NCBI GenBank assembly: GCA_900095095.1
Contig: FMBT01000298.1
Location: forward strand, 434,001 to 498,000
Reading direction: 5' to 3'
Source: Fragilariopsis cylindrus CCMP1102
Lineage: Eukaryota > Bacillariophyta > Bacillariophyceae > Bacillariales > Bacillariaceae
DNA: 64,000 nucleotides
Position 1 is the stretch's first letter. Every line of letters starts with the position of its first letter. Made by a program: the position numbers and the translations under genes. This document shows positions 22,101 to 34,701 of the stretch, piece after piece. The notes beneath the pieces are model-generated. The model worked only from the letters and a program-made list of their open reading frames with translations, had not been told where the DNA came from and did no database searches.

Positions 22101-25100
22101 ACTAAGAAGTAGGACAAATTTACTTCGAGTTTTTGATGAACAACCTGGAGAGAAAATGACAGAAGAAGATCACCGATCAAGTGTGAAGAGGATTCTAGCC
22201 TATTCGTCACGGGTGACGAGAAAACTTCGCTTTTTTAGATTCTCTGGAGAGGTCAATATCATCCTAGCAGAATTGACGTCTGACCTACTTCTTTCGAAAG
22301 TATTTGGAGTGAAATCCGCTAGACTCGAGATTGATCCCAGCACTTTGATCCGCGACGAAGAAGCTGGTGTGTGGTTTATAATTCAATACGATCGACAGAC
22401 CATGAGTATGGTACATCTCTCGCTTGTCGACGAGTTTGAGAATGCCGAAAGTCATCAAACCTTTAGAGAATTGACTTTTTTTACTATTGGAATCAGTGAT
22501 TTGTACAGTAAGCGCGACGATCTAGCCGATGACGATTCAGCGGAAAGTCACATCAGTGAACACCTTTGCGTCTCAGATTTTGCTGATCGCTTTGAACTTG
22601 AACAAATGAAGAATTTCACCCTATCAGCATATCTTGCATTAAGGCTAACTTCTTCCGAAGATGCAAAATAGATGCAGCTGATTTTGAGGAAGTGATACAA
22701 AGTCTACAATTTGTCGAAGTGACTAGTGTTGTTGTTGTGGGAGCACCACTCGATGATAGTAGTGAGGAATCCAAACTTCTGCGATCAATCAAAACAATTA
22801 TCTGCCCAGTTCCAGGAGACGAATATCATTTCTATTACTCCGGTCACTCAAAAGTTGAAATGCATGAAGTAGGTGAGGATGAATCAGGTGGTAGCTCTGA
22901 TGATAATTCGACTACAACTGGTGTAGCTACTTTCAACGTTGGCGAGTTTTTAACTTCCAGAGATGACCTCTCCGCGTCGGAGTCGGAGGAAAGTGATATT
23001 GTCGACCAAAAAGAGTCCGTGAATCCACCAATTTTCATAAGGTTCCATTTGGATGGAGAAATAGCATCGTTAGATGACCTTAATGGTATAACCAAGAGCT
23101 CGATTCTGTCGGTGACTGTATCTATCTTCAATTCATCTAAAGATAAGTTGAAAATACTGCCGTCGTCACATCAAGGGTTTGGGTTGGAAATTTCTGCTCT
23201 GCTTAAATCTTATGTAGCTGAACAGACTCTTGAAAGGTTTCAAAATACCAGCTATTCAGAAGACAACCTGCGGTTGGTGAGAAAATGTATGGCTAAGATT
23301 CTGAGTGTTGTGTCTTTTGTTATAGAGATCCACTTCTATATCTCTCGAATGGATATGATGATGCCTGCATCAGCTCCGGCTGGGGGAGAAGCCGAGGTGA
23401 TGGCGGGATTCCTCGTCTTAGAGATGGAGCTGATGAATAATGGTTATCTCGTCCTACAGCCTTTAGCCGACGACGTATTCTTTCTTAAAAGTATAATAGG
23501 AGAGGAATCGTCCTTGGGTTTTTGGTGTTTATTAAAGCTCCAACGAAGCAATGGTACCATATCTTCACAAATCTATCATCCCGACGGAGAGGAAGTTGCA
23601 ATAAGTGTGATGTCTCGTATTCACGACGTGCTGTGTTCATGTATCCATATTACAAACCAACAGCTCCTTTTGAGAAGGTAAGTCCAAATGTTAAATTTCC
23701 CTACGTATAGATATTGCTATACGATCTTCACACTAAAAATGCGTTTTATTATTATTGCAGCCTGCATCGGACTCGAACAGTGTCGAGTCTCTTGGTACCC
23801 AGCCAGTACAACAATCAGTAGAATCATCTGATATTGAAAATGAAAATGAGATGGAAGAAAATTTCACTCCGGGTATCTTTAATTGTCCTGTTGTTTTCTG
23901 TAAGCTCTTCGATTTGTTTCATAGAGCAGCGACGAATCCTGGACAGGTGGCTCGAAATCTTGAAGCTACTGTCCTTCATAATTTTGCTGTATCCAATAGG
24001 TCTGGAATATTTGTATATAAGGATGAGACTGGTGCAATATTCTACATGAAGATCGAGCCAAGGGGAAGCGGAATAGATTCTGATGGGATGGTGGAACTAC
24101 TTGTTTACGGTATCAAAAAACCTGGCCAAGGTGACGGAGCAACTTCGCGTTCTATTGCAGAGGAGACTCCTGTTGATAGGAGTAGACTTGCTCTCTTCAG
24201 TTCTGACCAAAAATCCGCACTTCAAATGGAAGCAAGCGGACTTTTTGTTCTTGAAATCATTTGACGATGAATGGAAAAAACTGGAAGAAGAGAAAGTAGA
24301 CAAGAACGATCATTGTTGTTATTACAAGTTTCCAGATGGAGTATTTGATCCTTGTATGGTTTTACTGTTATTCCGGCAAAATCTCTGTGGGTCCACTTAC
24401 TTCCATCGATTGAATGATATTGGTCATGATGGTTCAACTCCGAGCCCATCTATTGTTGTTCGTGATATGCTGGCGCCTGGAGGGACTGCATTGAAGATGA
24501 ATGAGCATGACTTTTCTTTGTATTTCAATAATGCTCCTTCGAAGCTTGATCCTGCATTCCAGGGGTTGAGTACTCTGTCGGAAAAGGGTGCAGATTATTG
24601 TAGAAAGACTGGTGCTGGGATCGCCATAATAGAGTTCACCTTGAGGAATGGGAACAGAAATAGCGCTGACGACCTACACTTTGCTGAACCAGCAAGTGCA
24701 GCCTTCAGCGATTATGAGGTTAAGAAAAGCGATTTGCGGATGCAACAATTTGACGACATACCTTCCGATAGTGCCGGTGATTCCATCTTCATCCGCATCA
24801 AAATTACGAATACTGCGTTAGATAGAGATGCCCTTAACGACTGGATTTTTCTTACCTTAAACCAAACCCTCGTTGCTTGGGTCACTGAAAAACTATTTGA
24901 ACGATCATTTCATGGTTTATTGAGACCTATAGAAGATCATCGAGTCGGTACATCTGATTTAAAGCAAAAGAGGTTGGTCGATGCTTTGTGTCCTGGGCTC
25001 CTCGCCAGCAAAAGCATATTTGAGAATTCTGATGACCTGCCGCATTCAGCAATCTCGAGATTTGACAACTCTGGTGTTATTCGTTCCTCCTCGGTTGCAA

Positions 25101-28059
25101 CTCTTGCGCTTGACCTACTTGAAAATTCTATACTGGGTCCATTGATGGAAAGTAAAATGCTGACTCTTACCGATGGCAACGATTCTTCAAAGGGGCTACT
25201 ATTGGAGAAATTTAAATCGAACCTCAGCATTATTCGCCTTTCTAGATCAGAGAAACCCGTTCTTGTAAACCTTAAACGGTGCACTTCAGATCACAAAAAG
25301 ACAACAGTGTCCATTTCTTCCAAAAATGAGCATGCGAGAATAGTAGAAGACACTCCGATAGATTGTCCTGAATACATTTGCCTGTACACTTTGTCGGAAC
25401 GAGATCGCAATATAAAAAGTATCGATTCTCAATTAAGATTGTACCGAGAAATCATAATTCACGATGGAATCAGTGAAAAAAGTGAGTCGATCCAATTGCT
25501 CGAATCAGTCAAGAAAAGGAGCCCGGAAGCATTTATGCGCTCATTTGCATTTATACTTTCAGTTAAACGTAATACAAGACGTTTGTGGATGTATAACTGG
25601 AATCCAAAACTTGTGCAAAGGTAAGTCAATGTATCGAATTATTATGAGCTCTAATGTGTACTCAAAACGTAACTCTCAACGCCATCTTTCATTCTTTTTT
25701 TGTTACCGAAAAGTATTAAAAAAATCATCCACGAAGCAGAGACATCGAAGCTTGCAGATGCTAGTCGTGCCTCTCACTTACTTCAGCGCCGATCACTAGG
25801 AAAATTATCTCCGGGATTTGTGGAAGCAAATAGTAAAAGTAATAAAAAACAATCCTCTCAAAATCTAAAAAAAACAGAAGATTCGTCTACTCAAGGAACC
25901 GAAAAGACTCCAAAGATAGAAATATCTACTACTACTACTGGACCAAGGAGAAGAATTCGACGACCGACAATGATGCGTCGACCTAAGCTCATTGGAAAAA
26001 GCGTCGAAGGAGCGGCAATGCAAGCTATGGCTGCAAGTAGGCAGCGTGCAAGTACGAATCATTTTAAGAGTAAAACGAATCCTACAAAAGGAACCAAATT
26101 GGCTACAAGACCACCAGTCAACAAAGAGTCTAATAAAGCTCGACCAAATGTTGTAGATTCTAGCTTAATTCGATCTCCGGCTGGGTCTCAAGAGGAAGAA
26201 ACTGACGAAACGTTGTCTCAAGTAAAGAATGATTTTACACGCCTTTGCTCAGCGGTACAAGGACAATCAGAACGCCTTAGCTCCACGCAGAGTAAAGCCC
26301 GACTCCAACTCCTAGATATTTGGTGGCCACAAACTCCATCCCAAATCATCCCTCTATCAGTCGCAAACTTTTTGCTATCAATTGCACCAAATGCATGGAA
26401 CGATGTATGCGCTCTACCACCTTTACCGGGAGGCGTCCTTGATGTTTTCATTCCTACTTTTGCCAGATACTTAGCCGCTCTTACGCCCGGTCTTGAGCTA
26501 CTACCCGTATCATCGTCATTGAATGGAACGAACAAAAGAATCGATTCTTTGCTGCTGTGTACTGATATTCGGAATATACGCGGTACCAAATGCTGTGCTA
26601 TCACAAGAATCTCGATTATCGATTCCAGTAGCAACCGTCAACGCATTCCCATGGTACGATCTGAAGGATGGATTTTAAATTTACGAAGACGATCCAAAGC
26701 AGCTCAGCAAGTTAAGCGGCACGGGAGGATTAAATCATCGTATTTCACAGAAAAAGATTCTGCTGGCATGGATAAAGTACTAACAGATGTTCACGTAAGT
26801 TTTACCTACCGCAATTTCAAACTAACATACTAATCTTCTCAACTAACATTTCCTTTGTCAGCATTCCCTTGTATTGGAGAGTCTACTCTTCGATTTCAGT
26901 GCAACCATGGCTGAAAATGCCGTTAGACTGTTGGACGAGAGGATTTTTCTTGGTGATCTTGTTCCCACTGTACAGGAATTAATGGGTCGTTATTCATATG
27001 AAAGGCAAAAACGGTAAGAAAACCTTGAAACTGCAAAACTGTCAATAATCGCGTCATTTGACTGAACAAACTCTTTTCTTCTTTCTACGTTCTAGAATGC
27101 CACTGTTGAATTATAGAGCTTTTGAAGCAACAATTTTCCTGAAGTCATTCAGGGACAGGCTAATTGATATGTTTGATTCCAATACACTCTTTCAAAGGCT
27201 TTGCCTAGAAGCTGAAGATCGTAAAATGCTGAGATGTGGTAATGCTTTATGCTTGAAGCCGGTAAGCGTCAAAGGCAGCCACTGTAAGTCAAGATCTGAT
27301 TACTGCACTTGAACTTGATCCTGCACTTGATCATACTTTACGGCACGAAAAATTACCTGCCTCACATTCCTTTCTTTTTCTTGTTACGTAGCCACTTGCT
27401 TCATTGCTCTATATCCAAACGACAAGACAAAGATGAAGTTGGTTTTATTATGTCGCACTCAGGATCTCAATCTTGCTGATTTTATGTTCAGGGAACGCAG
27501 CAATATTGCAATTCATGTTCTTGATAATATAGCGATTGAAGCTAGTGGCCTTGCTTTAAAGGAGCTACATTTTGCTTCAGAATGTCTGCTGAAAGATAGC
27601 TTGTGGAATTCATTCTCCTCGAGGTTATCTTACCCTAATCCAGTAGAATCCGTACCGAATAGAATACCGCAATATCAGAGCCTTGACGACCTTTTAAGGC
27701 TTGTTCCTGCTCACCCCTTTCTCCAGTTACCTATAAATGGATCTACGAAAAAGGACAAGATTCCTCCTGAAGTTGCGTTTCTGTTCGGAAAAGAATCGGG
27801 AATCAATTGGCTATCATGTTGTTCGAGCATGAAACAAAACAAATTCTTTTCCCCTAACTCTTCCACCGAAGAAAAAGGGTTCATCAATAACCTATTTTAC
27901 ATTGAACGGTATGACGTCTTCCTGATGTTAGTAGTCAAGCGAGACTCATCACTTCTAAGGGCGGATGTGATCGAAAAAAAATGTTCTCCAGAGAAGTACC
28001 AATCGATTTTTGATTCTGTGATTAGTTTCATTTTTCATTATGTTTGGCGCAATCTTTGA
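19118..28059 (+). CDS. SZT2: SZT2-like protein (KICSTOR subunit), frame-broken
   Basis: Start proposed at ATG 19118. Blocks in order match SZT2: FLLKDYSRFGL at 19258-19290; a VWA-like region with IAFIVDASASL near 19710-19750 and ARPTIVVATDGRS near 20175-20215; IKEGYRAKQYG near 20910-20945; TNQQLLLRSLHRTR across the intron at 23678-23760; VSNRSGIFVYKDETGAIFYMKIE near 23990-24060; VLLLFRQNL near 24360; and a long C-terminal region to 28059. Five introns keep the frame: 23678-23760, 25621-25713, 26795-26861, 27014-27095 and 27284-27391. The frame also breaks, without plausible introns, near 19255, 19340-19410, about 21200-21240, 21430, 21645-21665, 21700, 22668, about 23820 and about 24130. SZT2 anchors KICSTOR, which recruits GATOR1 to lysosomes to inhibit TORC1 under nutrient shortage. 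Estimated length about 2,800 residues; human SZT2 is about 3,400. Confidence 0.82.
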
Positions 28060-28813
28060 AATGCTAAGATAAGATTTTGAAATTTGCGACGTAATTTACT
28101 ATTCTACTTTTACTAGTCAGACACAAGTTTGTTTTCTCCTGTGCAAAGACTGTAGGGTCTCTACTTTGTATTCAAGCTTTTAGCATGTCATTTCTCAGTA
28201 GCATTGTTCCCATCAAAATATCTTCCTGATAGGTAGATAAGAGTGAGGAACTTGGTACGTAAAGAGACAATGCCTTACTCTTCTTGATCCTCGTCTGCTA
28301 TCATTATAGCTCCACTATTCCAGGCAAACCCAACTGTCTACCACTTAAATCATTTTGGGCGGTAATCAAAAGTCATCAAATTGGTGTGCACCACAAAACC
28401 ACCAAATTCTTGTGCTATGGTTTCACACACCAATATAGATAAATAATGCTGAAGCAGAATCTGTGCATCAACCATTTCTCTCCCTTGGCTGCTACACAAT
28501 GTGTAGTTGAATTAGTAGTAGTGATGTTCTACTAGCTAGGCTAGAGTCAAAAACTAGTATAACATTAAACCATTCTCATTTCAATTTTTGTTTGACTATA
28601 AAAATTATCAAACGGACGATTTACGGACATATTCCGCGTAGTCCACGCATTTATTTTTAAAATATATTTGCACCACAAAAAGCAAGACAAATCGAGAAAT
28701 AAATGATGATGTTGATCGATTTCTAACTACATACGTACCGTATCATAACAAACGAAAAACAAGATACACTATACCTTGACTAATACGGTAGTAGAAAATT
28801 AGAAGAAGAAAGA
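28060..28813. other. 754-bp spacer, no gene seen
   Basis: Between the SZT2-like stop and the LYAR-like start, both on the plus strand. AT-rich with stops in all frames. It should hold the 3' UTR of the first gene and the promoter of the second. No RNA gene recognised. Confidence 0.45.
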
Positions 28814-29871
28814 ATGGTGGTTTTTAGTTGTGATGGCTGTGGGGAAATGCTAAAGAAGAGTCAAGTTGATGGACATGCTAATCGATGTCGTCGATGTGAT
28901 TCTGTTAGTTGTGTAGATTGTTCTGTATCATTCTGGGGTGGTACGTACTGTAGGCTGATCTACTTGTATTATCATTATTCAAGTAGTATTTGGTTTTCCG
29001 ATGATTAAAAAAACCTATATCTCGATTTGGCGTCTTTGTCACTGGGAGTTATTATAAATGTTTTAATTAAACTATGCAGGAAAAATCAAAAAAATATTTG
29101 AAAGCGAACACAAAGTACAAAAATTCATTGTCTTCCGAATATTCTCTAACTGCTTTTGTTTTTGTTTTCTTTCTTTCACCACACTTCGATACTAGTATAG
29201 ATGAGTACAGCAAGCATACGTCATGCATTACAGAGGCTGAACGATACGAAAAGACGGTTTGGAAAGGTGCCAAAAAGAAACGTAATCCACAACAGGAATG
29301 GATGGATATTGTTGTACATTGCTCATCGAATCCACCGGCCCACTTACGTAGTTACATGACAACTATGTCAGAACTTGATAATATACCTAGAAATGAAAAG
29401 AAATTTGTAAATTTTGCTTCGAATTCATTACACTTACGTGGAAACAATACAAAAGTTGTTGAAGAGATTTGGAATTTGCTTAAACAAGAGCAAGGGAAAC
29501 GTATAGCAGCAAAAGAAGTAATAAAAAAGCAAGAAGATCTAAAACAGGAACTGAAAAAACAGCAGCAGCAAGAGGAGAAGGAAAAAGAAGTTGCTGTCTC
29601 CGATAAAGAAGATGATTCTGATAGTTCAAGTAGTGACGACTCTGATGACAAACCTACAATAGATGCCAAAAAAGTAAAAAAGATTACCAAGAAAACATTA
29701 AAGGAAGCTCCGAATAAATCAATGAAAGTGAAGAAATTACGAAAAATACTTGGAAAGGAATTAGGTTTGCCAAGAAGTGCAAAGAATCAATTGAAAAAGA
29801 TTCTGCTTGAAACAGCAAAAGCAAGCAAAAATAAGATTAAAGTGGATGGGGAAATAATATGTCTTCATTAA
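28814..29871 (+). CDS. LYAR: LYAR-type C2HC zinc-finger nucleolar protein
   Basis: Two exons, 28814-28940 and 29201-29871; the GT-AG intron (260 bp) joins FWG to DEYSKHTSCI in frame, giving 265 residues. The N-terminus MVVFSCDGCGEMLKK, the paired Cys/His sets and the CVDCSVSFWGDEY segment match the LYAR-type double C2HC zinc finger. A Lys/Glu-rich coiled coil and an acidic Ser/Asp run follow, then a basic C-terminal helix block (KVKKLRKILGKELGLPRSAK) that resembles the C-terminal domain of animal LYAR. Family members act in the nucleolus in early ribosome biogenesis. Shorter than human LYAR (379). Confidence 0.85.
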
Positions 29872-29969
29872 TAATATTAATTTTATTTTGGAATAACTTA
29901 ATTAAAAACTTTTAATTATCTTGTGAATTTATTCTCCTTATCACTGGTTAAAACCGAGATTATATTCAT

Positions 29970-30812
29970 CTAATCCTCATCAGAAGATGATCCATATCCA
30001 GACAACAAGCTGCTCAATCCGCCACCACTATTTGTACCACCAGCACCAACACTATTGCTATCTTTCTCAACTGCTGACGGTTCTCGTCCCTGTTCTTCGG
30101 ATTTTTTATTTTCATTTGAAATTACGTTTGAATCTGATTTCGACTTTGATGTCTTTGGTAACTTTTCACCTGCCGTTTTTCCTTTTGTATCATTATTATT
30201 ATTGTTCTTATTATCACCATTATCATTATTTATTACACGTCGTTTCCGTTTTTTCACTTTGATTACAGGTACAAATGATGACATTGTTGTTACGTTAGTA
30301 GTCTGTGGTTTTTTCTTATCTTCCTGCTGCTGCCCTGTTGAATCTGCTACTGATGTTTCTTGTTCACCATCATTATCATCATCACTTTCATTCCCCCCAA
30401 CTAATAGGGCAGCTTCTTGTTGTCGTAATGCCTTTGCTGCACGGAAACTATTTACTTCATTTTGTGTACGTTCATGAATGTTACGTTCTCGTTCGGTTCG
30501 TCGTGTGTTGAGAGAATCTAAATGTGCAACATCATCATCGTCTAATGCACATGTTTGTCTCATAATTTCCATTTGTGCATCATCCTTCTTTGCTTGTTCA
30601 TCATCTTGAATTGTTCGTAATTGTTCAAAAAGTGGTTTGTGCGCATTACGTTTATTTACAGCATCAATTTCTTTACTTTCAATTGCTGTCTCCTCAAACC
30701 CTCCAGCCGATGTACCAGTTTGGACAGCTGATGATACAAATGATAAACTCATGACTGACTGATGATGATGATGATGATGATGATGATGTACTAGTACTGT
30801 AGCGTTACTCAA
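29970..30812 (-). CDS. PSME3IP1/PIP30 (NIP30/FAM192A) family protein
   Basis: The open frame starts at 30812 with a poly-His run encoded by a CAT repeat, but the Met at 30752 (MSLSFVSSAVQTG) is the more likely start: FVS at the N-terminus is a family feature, and the CAT repeat then falls in the 5' UTR. The NIP30 region continues with KPLFEQLRTIQDDEQAKK and LDDDDVAHLD, then a basic Lys/Arg patch (KVKKRKRR) and low-complexity Asn/Lys/Ser sequence. The C-terminus LSSLLSGYGSSSDED resembles the acidic phosphoserine tail with which human PIP30 binds the PA28-gamma proteasome activator. The proteasome link here is inferred from that family. Convergent with the LYAR-like gene, 98 bp between stops. 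Confidence 0.72.
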   Translation of the reverse strand: MSNATVLVHHHHHHHHHQSVMSLSFVSSAVQTGTSAGGFEETAIESKEIDAVNKRNAHKPLFEQLRTIQDDEQAKKDDAQMEIMRQTCALDDDDVAHLDSLNTRRTERERNIHERTQNEVNSFRAAKALRQQEAALLVGGNESDDDNDGEQETSVADSTGQQQEDKKKPQTTNVTTMSSFVPVIKVKKRKRRVINNDNGDNKNNNNNDTKGKTAGEKLPKTSKSKSDSNVISNENKKSEEQGREPSAVEKDSNSVGAGGTNSGGGLSSLLSGYGSSSDED

Positions 30813-31399
30813 AATAATACAAGGATAAGTCTTGATGTTGTTATGATTTGGTTGTGATTATGCCGTCTCACTAGTCGCTGTTCGCTGTAACAAAATAAGT
30901 AGGAGATCACTACAAAGTCCATTTCGCGGACCAAGTGTAGTATGAATTTAACGTAAATATACCTCAGATTAAAGAAAGCGGTTAAATAATCGGAATTTTA
31001 GATTTTACTTATTGACACGTTTTCACAGCGCGGAGGCGGCGTTAAAAAAAAAAGATCTGATTTTAAAAATATTATTAGCAATCAGCAGAATCGAATCAAT
31101 CTCGATCATCGATCAACTCGATCGTGAGATAAAAAATGGTTCTGTATCCTATATTACTAGGCATTCGCTTCGATTCACTAAACTTGTACTGTGGTGTCAA
31201 TTAATAACGACAATACGAAACTCTATTTCCACATTCATTATTCTCTACTCGAGACTTCCGTATTTAAAGAAAAGTTCCGGATTCAAACAAACAAAACTCA
31301 GTAACGTTACTGTCTTCAATCTTCAATAAATAGTATTATTTTGCTTCTATTTTATTAAGAAACCCATTATTCTGCCCGTTTGCCATCATCATCATCATC
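30813..31399. promoter_or_regulatory. Divergent spacer between PIP30-like and aminotransferase genes
   Basis: About 590 bp between divergent starts. An open frame at 31012-31329 exists, but its composition is that of AT-rich random sequence, so I leave it out. Both flanking start codons are preceded by CAT repeats, at about 30761-30787 (sense for the minus gene) and 31384-31399. Confidence 0.35.
31384..31399. repeat. CAT repeat abutting a start codon
   Basis: CAT units run directly into the ATG of the aminotransferase gene (31400). The same arrangement on the sense strand occurs before 41278 and before 30752 (minus). Confidence 0.8.
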
Positions 31400-33321
31400 A
31401 TGACCATGCTGTTCCGTTCACGACTTGGCGGTGTTTGTTCAAGGTTGATACATTCGTCAGGTGGGCGTTATCATCGCAACAACAACAACAACAAAAATAT
31501 TTTTACAAGTGCAAATAATATGATGGGGCGGCAACAACATCAACATCAACAGAAAAAGGCATTACAAGTTTTATCCGCTCGATTCATTTCTTCATCAGAT
31601 TTAACAATTGAATTGAAAACTGATAAGTCAGACTTTGAAAATCAACCTAAAAAGGAAGATCTTGTTTTTGGAACTACACTATCTGATCACATGTTAACAA
31701 TCGAATGGGATAAACAAAATGGATGGAGGTATGTATGATAAGTCGTTGTCGTTGTGAATTATGTGTGTGTGTGTGTATTTCCATCTGTATGTTGTATGCG
31801 GATGTTCATAATGCTTAAAATAACAGTTCTTATCACTCATTATACAAAATTTAATATTCTTATCATTTACTTATATCAATAATCTATCAAATCCAGCCCA
31901 CCAAAAATAATTCCGTATCAAGATCTTAAAATAAGTCCTGCTGCTTCATGCCTTCATTACGGTGAGTTTATGAATGACGAGTGATGAATGATGATCGGTC
32001 GGATCTTCTTTATTTTGACGAAACGTATCGATGGTTTCCCTTTCTGTGTCTTTCTAATTATATATTTATACATTCAAAAAATCGTAACATATCATACACA
32101 CGGTACAAAGGATTGCAATGCTTTGAAGGGATGAAGGCATACCGTTCTTTGAAGGACAAAGATTCTATACACTTATTTCGTCCCGACAAAAATGTAGAGG
32201 TTAGTACATAGCAATTGAATCGAATATATATCAATCTGTCATTTATAGATAAGATCTTCGCTCGCCTCACTCAACAGTCAATTATTGTCGTCGCCCCCCC
32301 CCCCCCCATCGATCGCGTCAAAAGCGTTTAAAAAATTCTATGCGGCGACTTGCTATGCCTGGAGTCGACTTTGATAAAGACGAACTAATCAAACTAATTA
32401 GTGAACTTGTGAAGGTAGATAAAGATTGGATCCCAGAGGGTGAGGGATACTCTCTGTATATAAGACCCACCGTGATTGCTACGCATCGTTTCTTAGGAGT
32501 TTCACCTCCCGATTGTCTACTTTTATACGTGATAACATCCCCAGTAGGTCCATACTATAAAACTGGGTTTGATCCAATAAGATTAACAACCGACACAGAT
32601 TGCGTTCGGGCATGGCCTGGAGGTACAGGTAAGCAGGGGTCAATAATATACTGCAAAATGGAACATTTTTTAATAATCATCTAAATTTTAAATGATATTA
32701 CGACTATTCATTGATTAATTGATTGCAATGATTGACTAAAATTGACTGACCAAATTTCTTGATTATAACGATTAATTAATTTCCTCGTACTAAATTACTA
32801 CCACAGGAAATGCAAAATGTGGTGGAAATTATGCAGCGACAATGAAGCCAGCTGCAGAAGCTGCGGCGAAAGGGTATTCACAAATTCTATGGTTATTCGG
32901 AGAGAATGACGAAGTTACCGAAGTTGGTGCTATGAATTTCTTTATATATTTGATTAACAAGGAGACCAACCGACCTGAACTGGTAACAGCGCCATTAACT
33001 CGAGGTGATATCCTACCAGGTGTAACGAGAAGTAGCATCTTAGATCTTACCCGATCATGGGGTGATTTTGATGTGTCAGAGCGATACATTACTATGGGAG
33101 AAATTAAGGAGGCAAGTGACGAAAATAGACTTATAGAAGCATTCGGATGTGGTACAGCTACAGTCGTATCTCCCGTTTCATGTATACAATATAAGGGGAA
33201 GGATATATCCATCCCGGCTGTCGGTGAATTGACTCAAAGGGTATGGGATGAAATTGTTGGAATACAGTACCGTAAGATTGAAGCACCACCGTGCACACCG
33301 GATTGGATTGTTGAGTTGTGA
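31400..33321 (+). CDS. Branched-chain amino acid aminotransferase
   Basis: Five exons join in frame to 433 residues: 31400-31728, 31897-31961, 32111-32199, 32325-32628 and 32807-33321, all introns GT-AG. Fold type IV PLP enzyme: HYGLQCFEGMKAYR (exons 2-3), YIRPTVIATHRFLGV (exon 4), and GTGNAKCGGNYAA across exons 4-5, whose Lys should be the Schiff-base lysine; then FGENDEVTEVGAMNFF and FGCGTATVVSPV. It transfers the amino group of leucine, isoleucine and valine to 2-oxoglutarate. The first 60 residues are basic, Asn/Gln-rich and lack acids, which suggests a mitochondrial presequence; no plastid junction is seen. The intron before exon 4 contains a run of 14 C (32294-32307). Confidence 0.93.
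32294..32307. repeat. C14 homopolymer inside an intron
   Basis: Fourteen consecutive C residues in intron 3 of the aminotransferase gene, about 20-30 bases before the AAAG acceptor. Read directly. Confidence 0.95.
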
Positions 33322-34359
33322 TACAGTTAGATGTTTTGTTTTAGATATTATAGTGAAATTAAAAAAGAAAATATAGATTAAAAAGAAAATTAAAATCCAA
33401 TTATCTTTATATATTCATTCTTTTTCTCTCTGAAAGACAACATGAGATCAAACATAAGATATGGATGTATTAAATGGATGTGTATAGTCTAATTTATTTA
33501 GGTACGCCTATGAGATCAAAGTAAACTACATTTGATGAGCCACTATTTTGCAAGCAAGGTGCCAGGATGCAATATTATTTGATTTGATTTAGTCCAATTT
33601 TACTCCATAACATTGTTGATAGATTGATAGATTAGTTGATTGTTGTTTGCATACAGGTGATAAATTCCTCGTAAACTTGCTGCTATGTGTTGATGTCTTA
33701 AGCTGTTAATATTAGATCTTGTACGTTGTAGCATTGTTAGCAGGAATTAGCAAGGAATTAGCAAGGAATTAGCAAGGAATTAGCAAGGAATTAGCAAGGA
33801 ATTAGCAAGGAATTAGCAAGGAATTAGCAAGGAATTAGCAAGGAATTAGCAAGGAATTAGCAAGGAATTAGCAAGGAATTAGCAAGGAATTAGCAAGGAA
33901 TTAGCAAGGAATTAGCAAGGAATTAGCAAGGAATTAGCAAGGAATTAGCAAGGAATTAGCAAGGAATTAGCAAGGATTAATTGATTTATTCGGCGAATAG
34001 AGGCGAGGGTCGTCGGAGAAATATGTTATTTTGCTCAATTTTTTTATTCTGCCATCACAAATGTGAGAATACCGTAATCAATCCCGAGCTGAGTTGATGA
34101 ATATGCGTTTTTACTGTGTTTAAGGTAGCGTTTTTCCGACCGGGCTGGCCCGCTCTTTTTTGTAGATGAAGCTAAGTGAAAAAAAAGCACACAAAAATAG
34201 TGAGCGATTTAGACAATAGTGGCGGACGGCGCAAAAAATTTAGCACAAGGTTTTTCCCACGGATGTGAAACTTCACATACATTTTGCTAGCGCATTTACT
34301 CTAATAGCAGGCATTTGCAACAAACAAGCCCTCGGGTGGGGAGACCGAGTGGCAATAAA
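33322..34359. other. 1-kb spacer holding an 11-bp tandem array
   Basis: Lies between two plus-strand genes (aminotransferase stop, F-box/MYND start). The only structure is the tandem array at 33743-33973. The remainder is AT-rich and shows no gene. Confidence 0.5.
33743..33973. repeat. Perfect tandem array, 11-bp unit x 21
   Basis: GGAATTAGCAA repeated 21 times with no mismatch by my reading (231 bp), then a broken copy GGATTAA. The array starts about 420 bp after the aminotransferase stop and ends about 390 bp before the next start. The unit is close to one DNA helical turn, so the AATT steps would be phased. Perfect identity indicates recent expansion or homogenisation. Confidence 0.97.
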
Positions 34360-34666
34360 ATGATCGGGGGGTCCTTTCTTTCGTTACTACCGAAAGGTTT
34401 ATTTAACTTTGCGGTAGACGCTGGTGTATGTGGACAGATGTCAATGGTATTGACAGACGACAAGGTGAGAAAGCGTCGTCGTGATGTTGGTAGTTGCAGA
34501 ACACCGCGTCTCGTTGTTTCGCGTACAAACGCTAGTAATATTTCGTGCGGTTCGAGGAGTCGCGCTGTGCGTGATAATAACGACGATGATAATGGCGACA
34601 GTGATCGACCTCGAAAACGCTTTAGGGGACAAAGTAGAATTATTGATGTCTTTGTTAAGTCACTAC

Positions 34667-34701
<35 letters not shown>

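Noticed and set aside
21200-24150. Programmed -1 ribosomal frameshifting in the SZT2-like gene
   Set aside because: Too many sites, no consistent heptamer slippery sequence, and the same pattern in unrelated genes; missing bases are simpler.
31012-31329. 105-residue frame upstream of the aminotransferase
   Set aside because: Composition is that of AT-rich DNA, no domain is seen, and it lies in a divergent promoter region.
33743-33973. CRISPR-like array
   Set aside because: The 11-bp units are directly adjacent with no spacers, no cas genes are present, and the genome is eukaryotic.
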